64,000 nucleotides of DNA from Sciurus carolinensis (GCF_902686445.1 NC_062217.1:87291758-87355757); one strand, 5' to 3'; shown: positions 10,391 to 25,039, counted from the stretch's first letter. Numbers and translations: made by a program. Notes: generated by a model not told the origin, from the sequence alone.

Positions 10391-13116
10391 GATGCAGATA
10401 AAAAGAAATCACAACTGTGGGTCAGCAAGATGTCTGACTAGAAGTTCCTACACACTTCCTTCCACAACAAAGGACCAAAACAAGAAAAGAACATGAGCTA
10501 TATTATTGGAATGTTTAAGGCAGAGTGCTGGAATATAGTAGGAAGGTGGCGGAGATGTAGCAAAGTATGGAGATATTTGGAAGAGAACTAAGCCAGAGCA
10601 TCTACCTTCTCATCTTTTAAGGTCAACCCTGAAACAAGAGAAACTTGGTGGGGAAAGAGTAAGCAGAGGTGTTAGCAGTCCCCATTGAAGCCAGAGAAAT
10701 CTGAAACATTTGCTGCTGGGGAAGTCTATACCTTTGCAGGCCCTGAGTCCAGGTAGGGAACTTCCAGTTTACTCCACTACTGTATTGCCCCAGGGCAAGA
10801 ATGTAACCTACTTGTGACCGCTCCTGCCCAGGTTCCTGTTGGACAGTATGGTATTGAAACTCTGTTCATCTGGCTTTCTGTGAAGCACCCAGGCAACTTC
10901 CCCCTGCTACTTTTCAACCCTTTGATTCTTCCAGGTGGCTCTGCCAGCACTCTCCATGGCCCTGAGAAACACCTGGGAATTACAACCTGAGGGACTTGGC
11001 ATGTAGAAACTTAATGAAACAGTTAATTGACCCTAACCTCTCTCCTGCTGCCTGGAAGCAGCTAGGTGACCCAGACCATAAATCCATGCTCATGCAATGT
11101 AGCTGGACAGCATGACATGAATGTTTCAGTCCACAGAGACAATGGGAAGCAGTCAGGTGGTCCTGCCCCACCACATATGACCCCAGGAAGCAGTCAAGCA
11201 TTTTGGTCAGTTGAGACCCCCCAGGAAGGAGTTGAATAGTCTTGCCCAGCCTCTGTAGTATCAAAAAGCATTTGAGTAGCCCAATCAAACAAACCTGGCC
11301 TGAAAAAGCTGGGCAGTTTGCCCTGAGTGGGTGGTCCCTTGAAGGCCCTGCAATGGTACCTGTGCTGCTCTCAGATGCTATCAGACATCTGACCTACTAC
11401 TAGGATGCTGCACCACACCAAATTGAACTGAATGGTCTGGACCCATAATCATGCAACTCATGGAAACTGGCAGTCAACCCATACTCAGAGCCCACGCCCA
11501 GAGTAGGTCAGCAAACTCTCCCCACCTAAGAGAGCTGCATCTCACCTGGTAGTACAATCTCATAATACCTAAAGTTTAGGTCACTGACATACCTTCAGTT
11601 ATTACCCATGTTGACTACAGGTGAAGAGAGTAGTGCAGGAGAAAGTCATTTATTATGAAAGCCACCCTATAACATTGGTAGAGGCAACTGATGCAGCACA
11701 TACACAAACACCATCATAGGGAGACAAGAAGCATGAGCAAACAAGGTAACTTTAAAGGAACACTATAACTCTCTAGCAACAGACCACACAGAAAGGAAAA
11801 TTTATAAACTTCCTGACAAAACATTTAAAATAATGATTTTTAGGAGTCTTAATGAGATCTAAAGGAATAGAGGAAATCAATAAAATAATAGATAATTCAT
11901 GATATGAATGAGAAATTCAGCAGAGATAGTGATTATAAAAAAGAAGTAAACAAACCTTGGAGCTAAGGCAAACAATAAATGAAATAAAAATACATTTGAG
12001 AGCCTCAAAAGCAAAGCACAACAGGAAGAAGAAAGAATTTCTGAGGTTAAAGGTAAGTCTTTATAAACAACTCAGTCAGATGAAATAAAAATAAAAATAA
12101 TGAAGAAAGTTATCAAGACTTATGGGACACCATGAAGGGAGCAAAGCTTTGTATTATGGTTATTCTGGAAGGATGAGAGAAGAGAAAAAGCAGGGAAAAA
12201 GTCAGGGAAAACCTATTCAATGAAATAATTGCTGAAAACTTTCCAAATCTTGGGAAAGATGGAGATCTATGTCCAGGAAACTCCAATGACCTGTAGCAGA
12301 TGGGACCAAAAAAGATCCTCTTTGAGGCATATTGTAGTCAAACCATTAAAAGCAGAAGACAAAGAATTTTCAAGGCAGCAAGAGAAAACCATCAAGTCAC
12401 ATAGAAGGGGAGCTCCATTAGATTAAAAGTAGACTTCTCAAGAAAAACAGGAATGGGATGGGATGATATATTCAAGATCCTGAAGAAAAATTTTGCAACC
12501 AAGAATATCATATCCATTGAAGTTATTCTTCAGACACGAAGAAGAAATAAAATATTTTCAAGAGAAGCAAAAACTGCAGGAGTTCATCATCTCCGCACCA
12601 GCACTTACAAAAAATTCTTTGAAGATTCATATGTTAGAAGACAAAGAATCATAACCACCATCATGAAACACATAAAAGACCACAACTCAGTAATGAAGCA
12701 CATACACAAAAGGCAGAGAGTCAAACCCTATCACTCAGAAATTCATCCAATAAGATGAACAAGAGAGGAAGAAATGGACAAAGTATATACAAAACAATGT
12801 CAAATTAACAAAATTCTGGAGTATATTTATAAAAGATAAAATAGAATTTGTCAAAACTACTAAAAGACAAGGTCACACTATAAAATAAAGGGATCAATTC
12901 AATAAGAGGAAATAATAATTGTGAATGTACAATTCACAATGAGAGCACCCACTTATATAAAGCAAATATTATTAGATCAAAACAGAAAGATAGAGTCTAA
13001 TACTAATATTTAGAGATTTGAACACCCCATCTTCACCAATGGACAGATTATTCAGACAAAAATGCACAAAGAAATATCACAGTTAAACTATATTTGTTAA
13101 AGAACAAGTAGTCTGT

Positions 13117-13435
13117 GGTTGTACATAATGTGGAGTTTCACTGGTGGTATATTCACATATGAACATAGGAAAGTTATCTGCGATTCATTACACTGTCTTT
13201 CCTATTCCTATTCCCCTCCCTTCCTTTCGTTCCTCTTTGTGTGATCCACTGAACTTCTCTACCCACTCTTTTGTTGTATGTTAGCATCTGCATATCAGAG
13301 AGAACTTTCAATCTTTGGTGTTTTGGGATTCATGTACACAACCACAAGAATGGTATCCTAATTAGAATAAATGTATAATATGTGTGTATAATGTGCCAAA
13401 ATATACTCTATTGTCTTGTGTATCTAAAAAGAACA
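13117..13435. mobile_element. Small L1 insertion with internal inversion
   Basis: The left part (to about 13320) is reverse L1 3'-region sequence (GCATCTGCATATCAGAGAGA, as at 18900). The right part is sense L1 3'-end sequence (ATCCTAATTAGAATAAATGT ... CTAAAAAGAACAA, as at 41400-41490). A 5' inversion joined to a sense 3' end is the usual product of twin priming. Confidence 0.55.
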
Positions 13436-13437
13436 AA

Positions 13438-13665
13438 GAGCCTGGTAGTGAATACCTGTAATCTCAGCAACTTGGGAGGCTGAGGTAGGAGGATCACAAA
13501 TTGAAGACCAGCCTGGGTTAATTTAGCAAGACCCTGTCTCAAAAATAAAAGAAGACTTTTTTAAAAGGACCGGTAGAGCATCTCTGGGCTCCATCCTTAG
13601 TAACAAACCAACGAACCAAACAAAAACAAAAACAAAAACAACGCCCCCCCCCAAAAAAAAACCAA
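13438..13665 (+). repeat. B1-dID composite SINE, sense
   Basis: Sense B1 sequence (GTAATCTCAGCAACTTGGGA ... GACCAGCCTGGGTTAA) is followed by a short, diverged ID part and an A/C-rich tail. Confidence 0.7.
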
Positions 13666-16600
13666 CTTAACAGACATTTGCAGATCATTTCACTCAACAG
13701 TTGCAGAATATACTTTCTTCTCATTAGTGCATGAAACATTCTCCAGGATAGACCATGTGAAGTCATGCACCCAAAAAAGTCTCAGAAAAAAAAAAAAAAA
13801 AAAGGAATCATAGTATGTATCTTTTCTGACCACAATGGAATAAAACTAGATATCCACAAAAAGAGGAACTTCAGAAATTTTACAAATATATGAAAGTTAA
13901 ACAACATTATCTTCAATGAGTCAATGAAGAAATCAAAAGGGAATTTAAAAATTTCTTGAAATGAAAGTAAAACCACAACAAAATGAAACCTATGGAATAC
14001 AGAAAAAATAATTGAAAAAATAGAAAGTATCAACAATTTTTTTCTAAAAAAATAAAATTGACAAACCTTTAGTTATACTAACCAAGAAAAAAAAAAAGAT
14101 ACTCCAACAAATAAAGTCAGAGATAAAAAAGAAGACATTAAAACTTATACCACAGAAATAAAAGGGTCATTACTGACTATTATGAACAACTACTTGCCAA
14201 AATAGAAAATGAAAACCTAGAAGAAATGGATAAATTTCTGGACATATATAACCCAATGTTATATGGAGATCACAGAATACCTGAGAAGACCAATAATAAG
14301 CAAGGATATTAAATTAGTAATAAAATTCTCTCCATAAAGAAAAGCCTAGGACTGGAAGTCTCTACTGTTGAATCTTACCAATTTTTTAAAGAACTGAGAT
14401 CAATTCTTCTCAAACTTTACCAAAATATTCAGAGAAGGGACCCTTTTTAATTCATTCTCTGAAGCCATTATCACCCTGATACCAAAACCGGATGAGGACA
14501 CTTTTAACAAAGCAAGAAAATAAGAGACCAATAACCCTGATGAACATAGATGCAAAAATCCTCAAAAAAAATAGTAGCAAATAGAATTTCAGTAGCACAT
14601 AAAAAAGATTATATACCACCATCAAATAGGATATATCCAGGGATGCAAGGATGATTTGACATATGTAAATCAGTAAGTGTAATCACAAGAAAAGAATGAA
14701 GGATTAAAAACCATATGATTATCTCAATAGATACACCAAAAGCATTCAATAAAAATCAATATCACTTCATGATAAAAACTCTAAAACATTAGGTGTAGAA
14801 GAAATGTATCTCAACCCAATAAGTTTGTCATGACATACTCACAGCCTACCTCATGCTGAAGGAGAAAAACTGGGATTGCTTTCTCTAGATTATACACAAA
14901 ACAAGGATTTCCACTTTTACACTCTTATTAAATATCATATAGTAAATAAAGAGTATTCAAAGAGAAAGAAATAAAAGGTATCCAAAAAGGAAAGGTGAAT
15001 ATCAAGTTATCCCTGTTTGCAGATGACATGATTTATAGACAGTGAAACTCAGATGCTCACTAAAAAGCTGTTATGACAGATAAAAAAATTCAGTAAAGTT
15101 ACAGAATAAAAAATCAACTTATAAGTATCAGTACCTTATTTAGACACCAACAATAACATTTCTGAGAAGAAATTATGGAAGCAATTCTATTAAACATACA
15201 CGTAGGGATAAATTAAACCAAAGATGTGAATGATCTCTACAATGAAAATTGCAAAACATTGACGAAAGAAATTGAAGAGGACACAAAAAAGTGGAAAGAT
15301 CTTCCATGTTAATAGATTGGAATAATTAATATAGATAAAATTTCCATACTACTTAAAGCAATGTGCAGGTTTAATGCAACTTTTATCAAAGTAACAATGA
15401 CATTCTTCACATAAATGGACTAAACACTGCTAAAATTTGCACAGAACCACAAAAGTCCCTGAATAGCCAGAGCAATTCTTAGAGAAAAGAACAAAGCTGG
15501 AGGCAGAAAGAATTTGAGAGATGAGGAAGATAGTAGAGCAGAATATAGGCAGCAACCCTCAATTCCTCCATAGTCCAGAAAAGAAGTAGTGAAAGAACAG
15601 TTGACTGGAGATGTGAGTGACAGTAAGTATTCTAAAACTCAATATTGGACAGTTTGAAAGTTAGAGGGACTTGGAGTTTGGTTACAGGAGCAGAGAATAA
15701 GGACAGAATTCCTTGACCCTGAACCCTGACCAGGGAGGGATCGGAGGGTGGGGTAACAAAGAGAAAGAGGAAAAGGTAAATCCCATAGCTTATTTTCCTA
15801 ACATTTGGGAAGAAAAGAAGAACAAGTTAAAATAGGACAGGAGCAGCAAAGACAGTGGAGATTCCACAGTTTAACCTACATTGTATACTGAAAGCTGTGC
15901 TAGGCAGGGCAGCCATTTGTGGCATCCACAGCTTTCCAGGCGCCCTAGAAGGAATTAAATCAACACAACTTCTCCCCACCTTCAGACAGTAGCAAGTAAA
16001 ACTAGAGGGGATACCTCCAAAATGAATTGTTTCAGTAATCTGTCTAGAAGGAACTTGTAGAGGGATCTCTGTTAACTGAAAGTTACTGAAACCCTTTTCC
16101 CTTACCTCAGACTAGGGAAAAGTGGTGGATCTAATCTTAGACATAATCACTCTTGGGGAGTACTAGGCTCAACCCAACACTCCCCATAGCCTCTGTGGGA
16201 GCTCAGGTAAAGAAGAAACCACAAAATCCTACCCCCATAAAACCCTGGTGAGCTGAACCAGTCAGGGTAGAGTCACAGAGAGCCTATACCCACAGGTTCT
16301 GAAGTTGAAGAGAGTCACCAGACTGCTTAGATAGTGCTGCTCTGTAGAAGTCTCAGTGGAGGGGAGCAGGTGCCCACAATTTACAACCACAGACAGTAGG
16401 AGCTCAGACACAAGCAGGCCAACTGCTACTCTATCCCAGTCACAAGGACGGTGCCCCAGATATCTACATTGACCAAAGTGGGGCTTTTGTGCCGCAGACT
16501 ACTCACAGAGAACTCACAATTACAGGTTCTACATTTGCAGTCACCAAGCTTATGCCACTTTAAAGAGGGCCCTTTTGAGGGGAGTGGGCACACAGTGCCC

Positions 16601-17450
16601 CATGACAGTCAGCATGACATCCTTAAGCTCTGCTTCCTGTTCCCCTATACCCAACAGAAACAGTGAGTGGAAATAGCACAGGACCCTCCAAGTATGCAGG
16701 CTCAAGCCCCTGGGTTGATGAACAAGAACTGACTGGCAAGAAGCCCATAGCTAACAGGGAAATAGCTTCTGTACCCCAGAACCTCTAGGAATATCCACAG
16801 CTTTAAATCCCAGAGTTGCCAGTTAATTCAATTTTTGTTCAGATATAGGCCCACAGAAGGATATCCCTGAGGATAACCCCAAACAGCTAACGGAGAATCT
16901 TGTGCATACACAACAGCAGTACACTCCACTGTGGGACTTATAGAAGAATAAGATAACCCACAATCACCAGCCACCACCCAATGTGCTCAGATAAAAACTC
17001 ACTGACTTGAGATCTGTGTACTCCAGCGGGTGGCAACCCCATATGGTATCCACAACAGACTACATCAAACAGACTACAGAAACTTAGACTCCCATACCTG
17101 ACACACATCAAAATAAACACAGGGTAGTTCACATTGAATTTGACAGCACTGGATACATGAAGCTTTTCTTCAGGAGGGCACACAAGACTATATCCCCTAA
17201 CAGGAAATAGCTGGGCTGCAAAGTCACAGACAATTAGGGACCATCTCCTCGGACCCAAAAGAAAGCAAGTAGGTATCTGGACACACCGAATATTGAATGG
17301 GACCTTCTAGAATTCTAATAGAGGTGACCTGGTGTGATCACTACCTCCATACATAGAGGGAAACATAGAGGTAAAGCTTAAGAGTGGTGGGCATCTTCTA
17401 AGGTTGTCATATTCTGATGAAATCCAAATCAGGAAGACTCAATAAGAAAT

Positions 17451-18120
17451 TTGTCCACCTATACATGGATTGTTATAAATAGTTCTAACATCAATTTTGA
17501 TCTTACATGTATTACTTTTAATTGTGAATCAGTAGTTGTTTCCTTATTATTCCATATTATATTCTCAACCCATTTGATTGTATTTCTTTTAATGGGTCAA
17601 AGTATTAGCTGGAATCATTCTATCTTATCTTTTTTTTCCTAGCTCAGGTTCACACTTGCTCCTTTTAGTCATTCATTTCCCTTTTTTTTTTTTTTTTACT
17701 TATTCCTGTCACAAATCCTCCTTCCATTTTTTTCTTCTTTTCACCTTGGTTTGCATTATTCTTTTCTGTCTTGTCTGTTTTTTTCATTGCCCATATTTTC
17801 TCTTCTCCCCCTTTCAGTGTCTATATCATGTAAAAGTAATTTTACTATCTTTAATAACTAATTTTTCTATCTTAAAAACTAATTTTTCAATCTATTACAG
17901 AATATTATTACAGTTTTATACCCAGATTAGAGGAATAGTGGAGAACATCTTAAATAAAAATTTCCCCCTAAGGTTTATTAGTACATGGTTTTACTTTGAA
18001 GTGATTGAAGTTAATAGGGTAGTAATTTTCCCTCAAAGTGGTGCTAATACTGGGAAGAACAGGGGACATATGTTGAATGGGAGTAACATAACCTGGATAT
18101 TCACCCAGCCTGGAGAATAG
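17451..18120. other. T-rich stretch, unidentified
   Basis: T-rich sequence with a 17-T run near 17683. A 154-codon plus-strand frame (17656-18120) is Phe/Leu/Ile-rich because of base composition. I see no gene or recognisable element. Confidence 0.4.
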
Positions 18121-18659
18121 ACCCTTGCATAAAAGTAGAGGAGATAATCATACCAGCAGATGGATAGACATGCAAACAAAATGAGAAAACAAGAGAAGAA
18201 ACCACTCCAATGGGTCACAATACTTCAACAATGAATCCTATTGACACCACAGTGGAGAAAATGTCAGATTAAAAAATTTAGAAAGTTCATAGTTAAAATA
18301 TTTAATGGGCTAAAAGAAGATGTAAAGAACTAACTTAACAAAATATAGGAAAAGAAAAATTATTTCAGTAAAGAGCTGGAAATTAAGAAAAAGAATCAAA
18401 TAGAAATTCTGGAAATGAAAGACAAAAAATCACCTAAAAATTCAGTCGAAAGCATCATCAGTAGATTAGACAACACAGAAGGCAGATTCTTGGGTCTTGA
18501 ACAAAATACATAATCTTGAAAATAAAGTCAACAACAAAGAAAAGATGTTAAGAGACCATAACCAGCATATTTAAGAAGTTTGGCATAACGCTGAGATCAA
18601 ATAAAAGAATCATTGTCATAGAGGAAGGCACTTAAACACCAATTAAAGCAATGCACAAT

Positions 18660-19670
18660 ATTTTCTTTCTTCTGTAAATTTGTTCTTTTTAGATATACAT
18701 GACAGTAGAGTGTATTTTGACATGCTATATATACATAGAGTATAACTTCCCTTTCTTGTGGTTGTACATGATGTATAGTTTCACTGGTTGTGTATTCATA
18801 TATGAACATGGGAAATTTACATACGATCCATTCTGCTCTTTCCTATTCCCATCCCACATTCCTTCCCTTCATTCCCCTTTGTCTTTGATCCCTATTTTGT
18901 GTTATCATCTGCATATCAGAGAGAACATTCAGTCATTGGTTTTTTGGGAATGGCTTATTTCACTTAGCATGATAGTCTCCATATCCAACCATTTACTGGC
19001 AAATGCAATAGTTTCATTCTTCTTTATGGCTAGTAATATTTCATTATATATATATACCATCTTTTCTTTATCCATTCATTTGTTGAAGGGCACCTAGGTT
19101 GGTTCCATAGAGTAAATATTGAGAATTGAGCTACTATAAACATTGATGTGTCTGTGTCACTATAGTATGTTGATTTTAAATCCTCTGGGTATATATTGAA
19201 GAGTGGGATAACTGGGTCAAATGGTGGCTCCATTCCAAGTTTTCTGAGAAATCTCTAAACTGTTTTCCAGAGTGATTGTACCAATTTGCAGTCGCACCAG
19301 CAATGTATGAGTGTAACCTTTCCCCCCACATCCTTGCCAACATTTATTGTACTTATATCTGTGATAATTGCAATTCTGACTGGAGCAAGATGGAATCTCA
19401 GTGTAGTTTTAATTTGCATTTCTCTAATTGCTAGAGATGTTGAACATTTTTTCATATATTTGTTGACAGATCATATCTTTTCTTCTGTAAAGTGCCTGTA
19501 CAGTTTCTTTGTCCATTTATTGATTGGGTTATTTGTTTTTTTGGTGTTAAGTTTTTGAGTTCTTAGTATTTCCTGGAGATGAATACTCTATCTGAGGTGC
19601 AGGTGGCAAAGATTTTCTCCCATTCTGTAGGCTCTCTCTTCACATTGATTGTTTCCTTAATGAACAAAAT
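18660..19670 (-). mobile_element. 5'-truncated L1, antisense, inside ORF1 of another L1
   Basis: Reverse sequence of the L1 ORF2 C-terminal region and 3' end (for example GCATGATAGTCTCCATATCC near 18970). It splits an ORF1-like sequence that resumes at about 19675. Similar A/T-rich flanks near 18655 and 19665 could be a decayed target duplication. Confidence 0.65.
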
Positions 19671-20064
19671 TTTCAATGAAATAATGTCAGAAAAATTTCC
19701 AAACCTTAGGAATGAAATGGAAATTGAAATACAAGATGCATTTAGAACCCCAAATAGGCAAAATAAAAAAGATTGTCTCTAAGACACATCAAATAAGAAA
19801 ATGCCTAATATGTATGATAAAAATGAAAGTTTAAAACTGTAAGAGAAAAATGACAATTCACATTTAGAGGTGAGTCAATTAGGATTTCAATTTTTTTTTC
19901 AACCCTGATCCTAAAAGTCAGGAGGGCTTGGAATAATGTATACCAAGCCCTCAGAGAAAACATGCAGAGAATAAATCTAACCAAAGAGATTAAAAACCTG
20001 TACAATGAAAACTATTGAACACCTAAGAAAGAAATTGAAGACCTTAGAAAAAGAAAACTCAAAT

Positions 20065-20570
20065 TGAAGTAGCTATTCCTTGCTTGCTTGGGGCCTCCAT
20101 TCACATGGAATATCTTTTTTCATCTTTTCACCTTCAGCCTGTGGATATCTTTGCCTGTGAGTGTCTTGTAAACAAACTACAGTTTGGTCTTATTTTTTCA
20201 ATCTATTCTGCCATCTGTATCTTTTAATCAGAGAGCTTAGACCATTTACCTTCAGTGTTATTATAGATGATCTTTTTATTTCCTACCATTTTGATTTCTT
20301 TCTAATGCTTAATTCAGACTTCTAATGCTTAATTCTCCTTTGATTGACTATTCTAGTGACATTAATCCCTATGCTGACTCTGATTTTTATTATTTCATTT
20401 CTTCTGTATGAAATATTTCATTGAGAATGTTTTATAGTGAAGACTTAGTAGTTATGAATTCTTTTAATTTATTCTTGTGAATAGAGTTTTTTCTTCAATT
20501 CTGAAGGATAATTTTGTTGGATATAGTAATCTTGGTTGGTGCATGTGAATTGTCATTCATTACATATGTG
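20065..20570 (-). mobile_element. Antisense L1-derived fragment
   Basis: Contains motifs typical of reversed L1 5' ORF2 sequence (for example CATTTACCTTCAGTGTTATT and GTAATCTTGGTTGG). Boundaries are uncertain. Confidence 0.45.
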
Positions 20571-20589
20571 ACTATACGGCAGTGAATTT

Positions 20590-20800
20590 CAATTTTATGA
20601 GAAAACACCAATAAAAAACTATAAACAAATAGAAGGAAGACTGTAGAGTAGAGAAAGGGGGATATGGGGAGGGAGGAGAAGAGGAAAAGAGGAAGTACTG
20701 AGGACTGAAGCGAAGCAAAGTATGTGCCATGCATGGATGACTATATCAGAATCAATCCCAACATTACGTGTAACTATAATGTACTAATAAAACAAAAAAA
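20590..20800 (+). mobile_element. L1 3' end with A-tail
   Basis: Purine-rich 3'-UTR sequence followed by TAACTATAATGTACTAATAA and an A-run. It matches the 3' end at 33985-34157, so both belong to the same L1 subfamily. Confidence 0.6.
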
Positions 20801-23800
20801 CTGGAGGCCTTACAACTCCTGACTTACAAACATACTACAGAATGATAGTAATAAGAAACAGGCATAAAACAAAAAATAGATGAATGAAACAGAATAGAGA
20901 ACCTAGAACTAAGTCCCTGTATTTGCAGTCAATTCATTTTCAACCAAGGCAGAAAGAACATACACTGGAGAAAGGACAACTTCTTTGATAAATGGTGCTG
21001 GAAAACTGAATATCTACGCAGAAGATTGAAATCTGATCCTTGTCTTTCACAATAAAGCCAACTCAAAATGGATTAAAAACTTAAAAATAAGGTACAAGAC
21101 TATGAAAATATTAGAAGAAAGCATAGGGAAAATACTTCAAGATATTGGTCTGGGCAAAGGTTTTTTGGATATGACCCCAAAAGCATAGGGAATAAAAGCA
21201 ATAATTAGAAAGTGGCAAACTAAAGCTTTTGTACAGCAAAGGAAAAAATCAACAGAATAAGGACAGGGCCTACGAATCTAAGAAATATTTGAAAATTATT
21301 CGCCTGATAAAGAATTAGTTTTCAGAATACAAGAGGAACTAAACACAATAACATAAACAAACAAACAAAAACGTACAAAAGCCCCAAGTGATCTGATTAA
21401 AACAGGGGCATTTCTTGGGATACAATGTACAAATGAAGAGCAAATATGAAAAAACGTTCAATGTCACTAATGATGAGGGGAGAATGCAACTTAAAATCAC
21501 AATGGACTCTCTAGCTGTCAAAGAATTAGGCTGCCATGGGTTCTACATTAGCAATGAAATGAATTATAGCAATAACTGGGTGAACTTGAAAGAAAATCCT
21601 GAGCTGCAGAGAACATGATAACTCCAATACATGCTACCCTGTGAGATCCTGAGCAGTGTGTCCAGGTAAATTGTCCCTGGAGTATTTATTCATGGAAAAT
21701 GTGAGATAATAAATATATGTTGTTTTAAGCTCAAAACAAAACAAACTGCAGCAAGATATCAACTCATCCCAATTAAAATGAGTATTATCAGATGACAACA
21801 AACAAACAAAGGAACAAAACCCCCCCAAACCAAAATCAACCCAGAAATGCAGGCCAGGATGCAGATAGAAGGGAATACACTGTTGTTGGAATGTAGATTA
21901 GTATAGCTATTATGGAAAACAGTTGGGAGTTTCCTTAAAAAATCAGAATGGAACTACCTTGTGATCTAGTAATACAATTTCTCAATATATATATCCTAAG
22001 GAATTAAATCATTATGTTGAAAAGATATCTAAACTTACATGTCTATTGCAGCATTTTCTGCTATCATCAAGATATGGAATCAATTCAGGTGTCTGTTGAT
22101 GAATGGATAAAGAAAAGTTGGAATATATACACATTGGGATATTACTCAGCCATAAAGCTTTTCATTATTCACATGGCTGAAACAGGAGGAAATTATGTGA
22201 GGTGTAAAAAGCCCAAAAAAGCAAATACTGCATGTTCTTTCTTACATGTGGAAACTGAAAAGTTGATCTCAAAGAAGTATATGTTAAATAGTGGTTACCA
22301 GAGCTTGGGAAGGGAGAAGGGGAGGGAGGGAGGGATAGAGAGGATGGTTAACAGCTACAGAGGTTCATATGGATAGGAGAAATAAATTCTTCTATAGAAG
22401 AGAAGATAACTTGATTGACAACAATTAATTGAATATTTTAAAATATCAAATAAAGAGAATTTTGAACATTTCTAATGCAAAGGAATAATAAATGTCTGAG
22501 GTGATAGTTATGCTAATCTTCACATCATGTACACAAGTATTGAAATGTCACACCCTATCCCATAAAAAGGTATAATTAGTATGTCAATTTAAAAAACTAT
22601 AAATATAAAACAAATAAGAAAAATGAAAGGAAAACAACAACAACAACAATAACAAAATACTGAAGGAGACACGTTTGAAAGAGAACTCTCCAGATATCAG
22701 AGATGAACAGAAAACCCAGGGGAAGGAAGGTTAGGATTTCTTTCCACTGTCTTCAGATTCTTTTAAGCCTTTCTAGGCTTCCACCTCTGGTTCTTGTTCT
22801 TAGAATATTGTAGATAATCAGTGAATAGTTATTGATTGGATGGATGATTCTCTTGACCAGTATTCTGCAATCAAAAGATATGCCTTTCCTATCACTTTTT
22901 TTTTTTTTCTGTTTCTCAGGTTTGCAAATAGTGCACAGGTAGGAATAGGACTGAGAGGTGGTACAGCTGGACACAAAAAACACTGGGTGGGTGATGGGGC
23001 TGGAGAGCATGGTCTCAGTTCCAGGTCTGCTCCTACCTGCAGTTCAGCACTGGCCCCATGCCACTGTCCAGCCCCAAGAAGCAACCCCCTAAGGCCTGGG
23101 TTCTGGGCTTCTTTCTCTTTAGTGTCACCTTGTGGGGGCCTCAGAAGTCCTGGGTCCTTCTTGAGTCTGTGGGTTGGAGGAAAAGGAAGTTAAGGCTCTG
23201 CCACCCAGGAGGACAGCCCACCTTAGCCTGAATCACAGAAGAGCACAGGCCACCCTCCCTGAGGGTGCCTGAATTTAGAGACAGATGCAATATTAATGTC
23301 ACAGAGAAGGTGATAAATCCTTCAATTCTCTGAGCAGGATGAATGCATCCATGATTTGCCCTCCTCTGTGACAGGGTGGATTCCTTAGCAAAGGGAAGCA
23401 GAATGTGCCCCTAAAGTTGCTATATTGGCACATAGAGTATTTTGAGCTTGGGCCACTGAGAAGCAATTACAGTCATTTCTGTGACCTAAAAGCAGGACAC
23501 AAATTTATAAACGTATGCCTTGCCCTCTCCACTGGGAAGAACAGATACCCAAATACTTAGTGGAGAATAAGATACTCAGAGGAGCCTACCCAACATATGT
23601 TGCTAAAATGGCCATTACTTTCCCTTATAAGTTTACCTTGTCAAAATTTGCCATGCTAGAAACTCAAAGTGCTTTTCCTTTGTCTTTCCACTGCTCTAAA
23701 AATGTGCTGTTCTTTGGTTAAGATGCTGAAGAAGCCCAAACTCTAATCCATACTGCTCTCTTTGAGTCATGTTCTCTGGTGTTCCTATGTATGGGTTCAG

Positions 23801-24363
23801 GAACACTCCTGTTTTCTGTTGAAGATCTGCCTTTTGTTATCTAATTATAGGCTCTAGCTGGAAAACCTACAATGGGCAGAGAAAAGGATTATTCCTCTCT
23901 CAACCAGACTGACTGTGGTAATTGCTTTCTTTGCATCCTTCAGGCCTGGGAGGGGAATTATGTCAGTGTGGCCATGCAACCTGTCATGCCTTTCTGTCTT
24001 CTGCCTAACTGAACTTCTGGCTTCCATCTAGAACATGCCGGCTGAGTCCTGCTGGAACTGGCTCCATGAAGTGCTGTGCTTTTCTGAGGCTTCTTGGGCA
24101 GCTCAATTCCAGATCTGTTTTGGAGTCTTGAAATGAGAAACCTGGGCTGTCCAGGTGCTTTGGATCTCAGGGACCACTGTTTATGAGCCACAGGGAGCAA
24201 CCTTCACCTATCTCTGTGATTAAGGACTCTGCCCTTATTTAAAAACCCATATCAAATGATCCTATATGTACCTGCCAGTTTTTGATCCTTATAAACATCT
24301 TTGAACCTCTAGAATTTTTTTTTGTACACACTTCCTGTTTTATAATCATTGCATCCTCGGCCT

Positions 24364-24396
24364 TATTCTTATTCTTATTCTTATTCTTATTCTGTT
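24364..24396. repeat. TTATTC hexanucleotide microsatellite
   Basis: About five to six near-perfect copies of TTATTC. Confidence 0.85.
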
Positions 24397-24414
24397 CTTC
24401 CTGGCTCCTTCATA

Positions 24415-24615
24415 TTTTTTTTTTTTGTACTGGACTGGAACTCAGGGGCAATTTACCACTAAGTACATCCCTAGTCCTTTTAATTTTTATTTTTGGACGG
24501 GGTCTTACTAAGTTACTGAGGGTCCTGCCAAGTTGCTGAAGACTGGGCTTGAATTTGCAATCCTTCTTCCTTAGTCTCCTGAGTTGCTGGGATTATAGGT
24601 GTATGCCTGGCTTTG
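24415..24615 (-). repeat. B1-dID composite SINE, antisense
   Basis: T-tract, reverse ID (TACTGGACTGGAACTCAGGG ... TACCACTAAGTACATCC), then reverse B1 (GGACGGGGTCTTACTAAG ... GGGATTATAGGTGTATGCC). Confidence 0.8.
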
Positions 24616-25039
24616 ACTTGGCCTCATCTTAAACTTCTGCACAGTGCACTGCATCAGAGACAGCAATAAGTGTCTAAATAAAATTATCCTCAGGTTGTTG
24701 TTAATGGAACTGGCTAGAGAAAATGTTTGCCCAGGAACCACATTATTTGGGCAGAGTCCAGGCTAGAATCTGGGTCCTAGATTCTTAAATTTTCTTCCCT
24801 TTGCAGCGTCCTTTTCTCTGGGGTGCCTGGTCCTCCATGCCATTAGGAGAGTATATATTCATCCCCTTTTCCTATAGGGGATGTTAGTTATTTGTATGCT
24901 TTCTAGGCTCCTTAAATGAGGAAACCAACAGTGGGGGTGTTTCAGAGAAGGAGGACTGACTGGCTTCTGTGGATGGCTGGAGGGTAGACTGGTGTTGGCC
25001 TGCAGGGCAGGTTGGATGATGAGACTCACATGTTCTGGG

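Larger units (their letters stand above)
10400..15470 (+). mobile_element. Degraded old L1, sense
   Basis: L1-derived sequence in sense order: a 5' region from about 10400, ORF1-like sequence at about 12000-12760, and ORF2 endonuclease to reverse-transcriptase sequence at about 13670-15470. Stops and frameshifts occur throughout. Later insertions sit at 13117-13435 and 13438-13665. Confidence 0.65.
15500..22450 (+). mobile_element. Degraded L1, sense, heavily interrupted
   Basis: A G/C-richer 5'-UTR-like block at about 15500-17440 is followed by ORF1-like sequence at about 18170-18655 and 19675-19990, then the C-terminal part of ORF2 at about 20800-22400. The ORF1 halves are separated by an antisense L1. 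No frame is intact. The ORF2 part could belong to a separate insertion, because another L1 3' end lies at 20590-20800. Confidence 0.5.

Noticed and set aside
17656..18120. 154-codon plus-strand frame
   Set aside because: Its Phe/Leu/Ile-rich translation reflects T-rich sequence, and no domain or splice context supports it.
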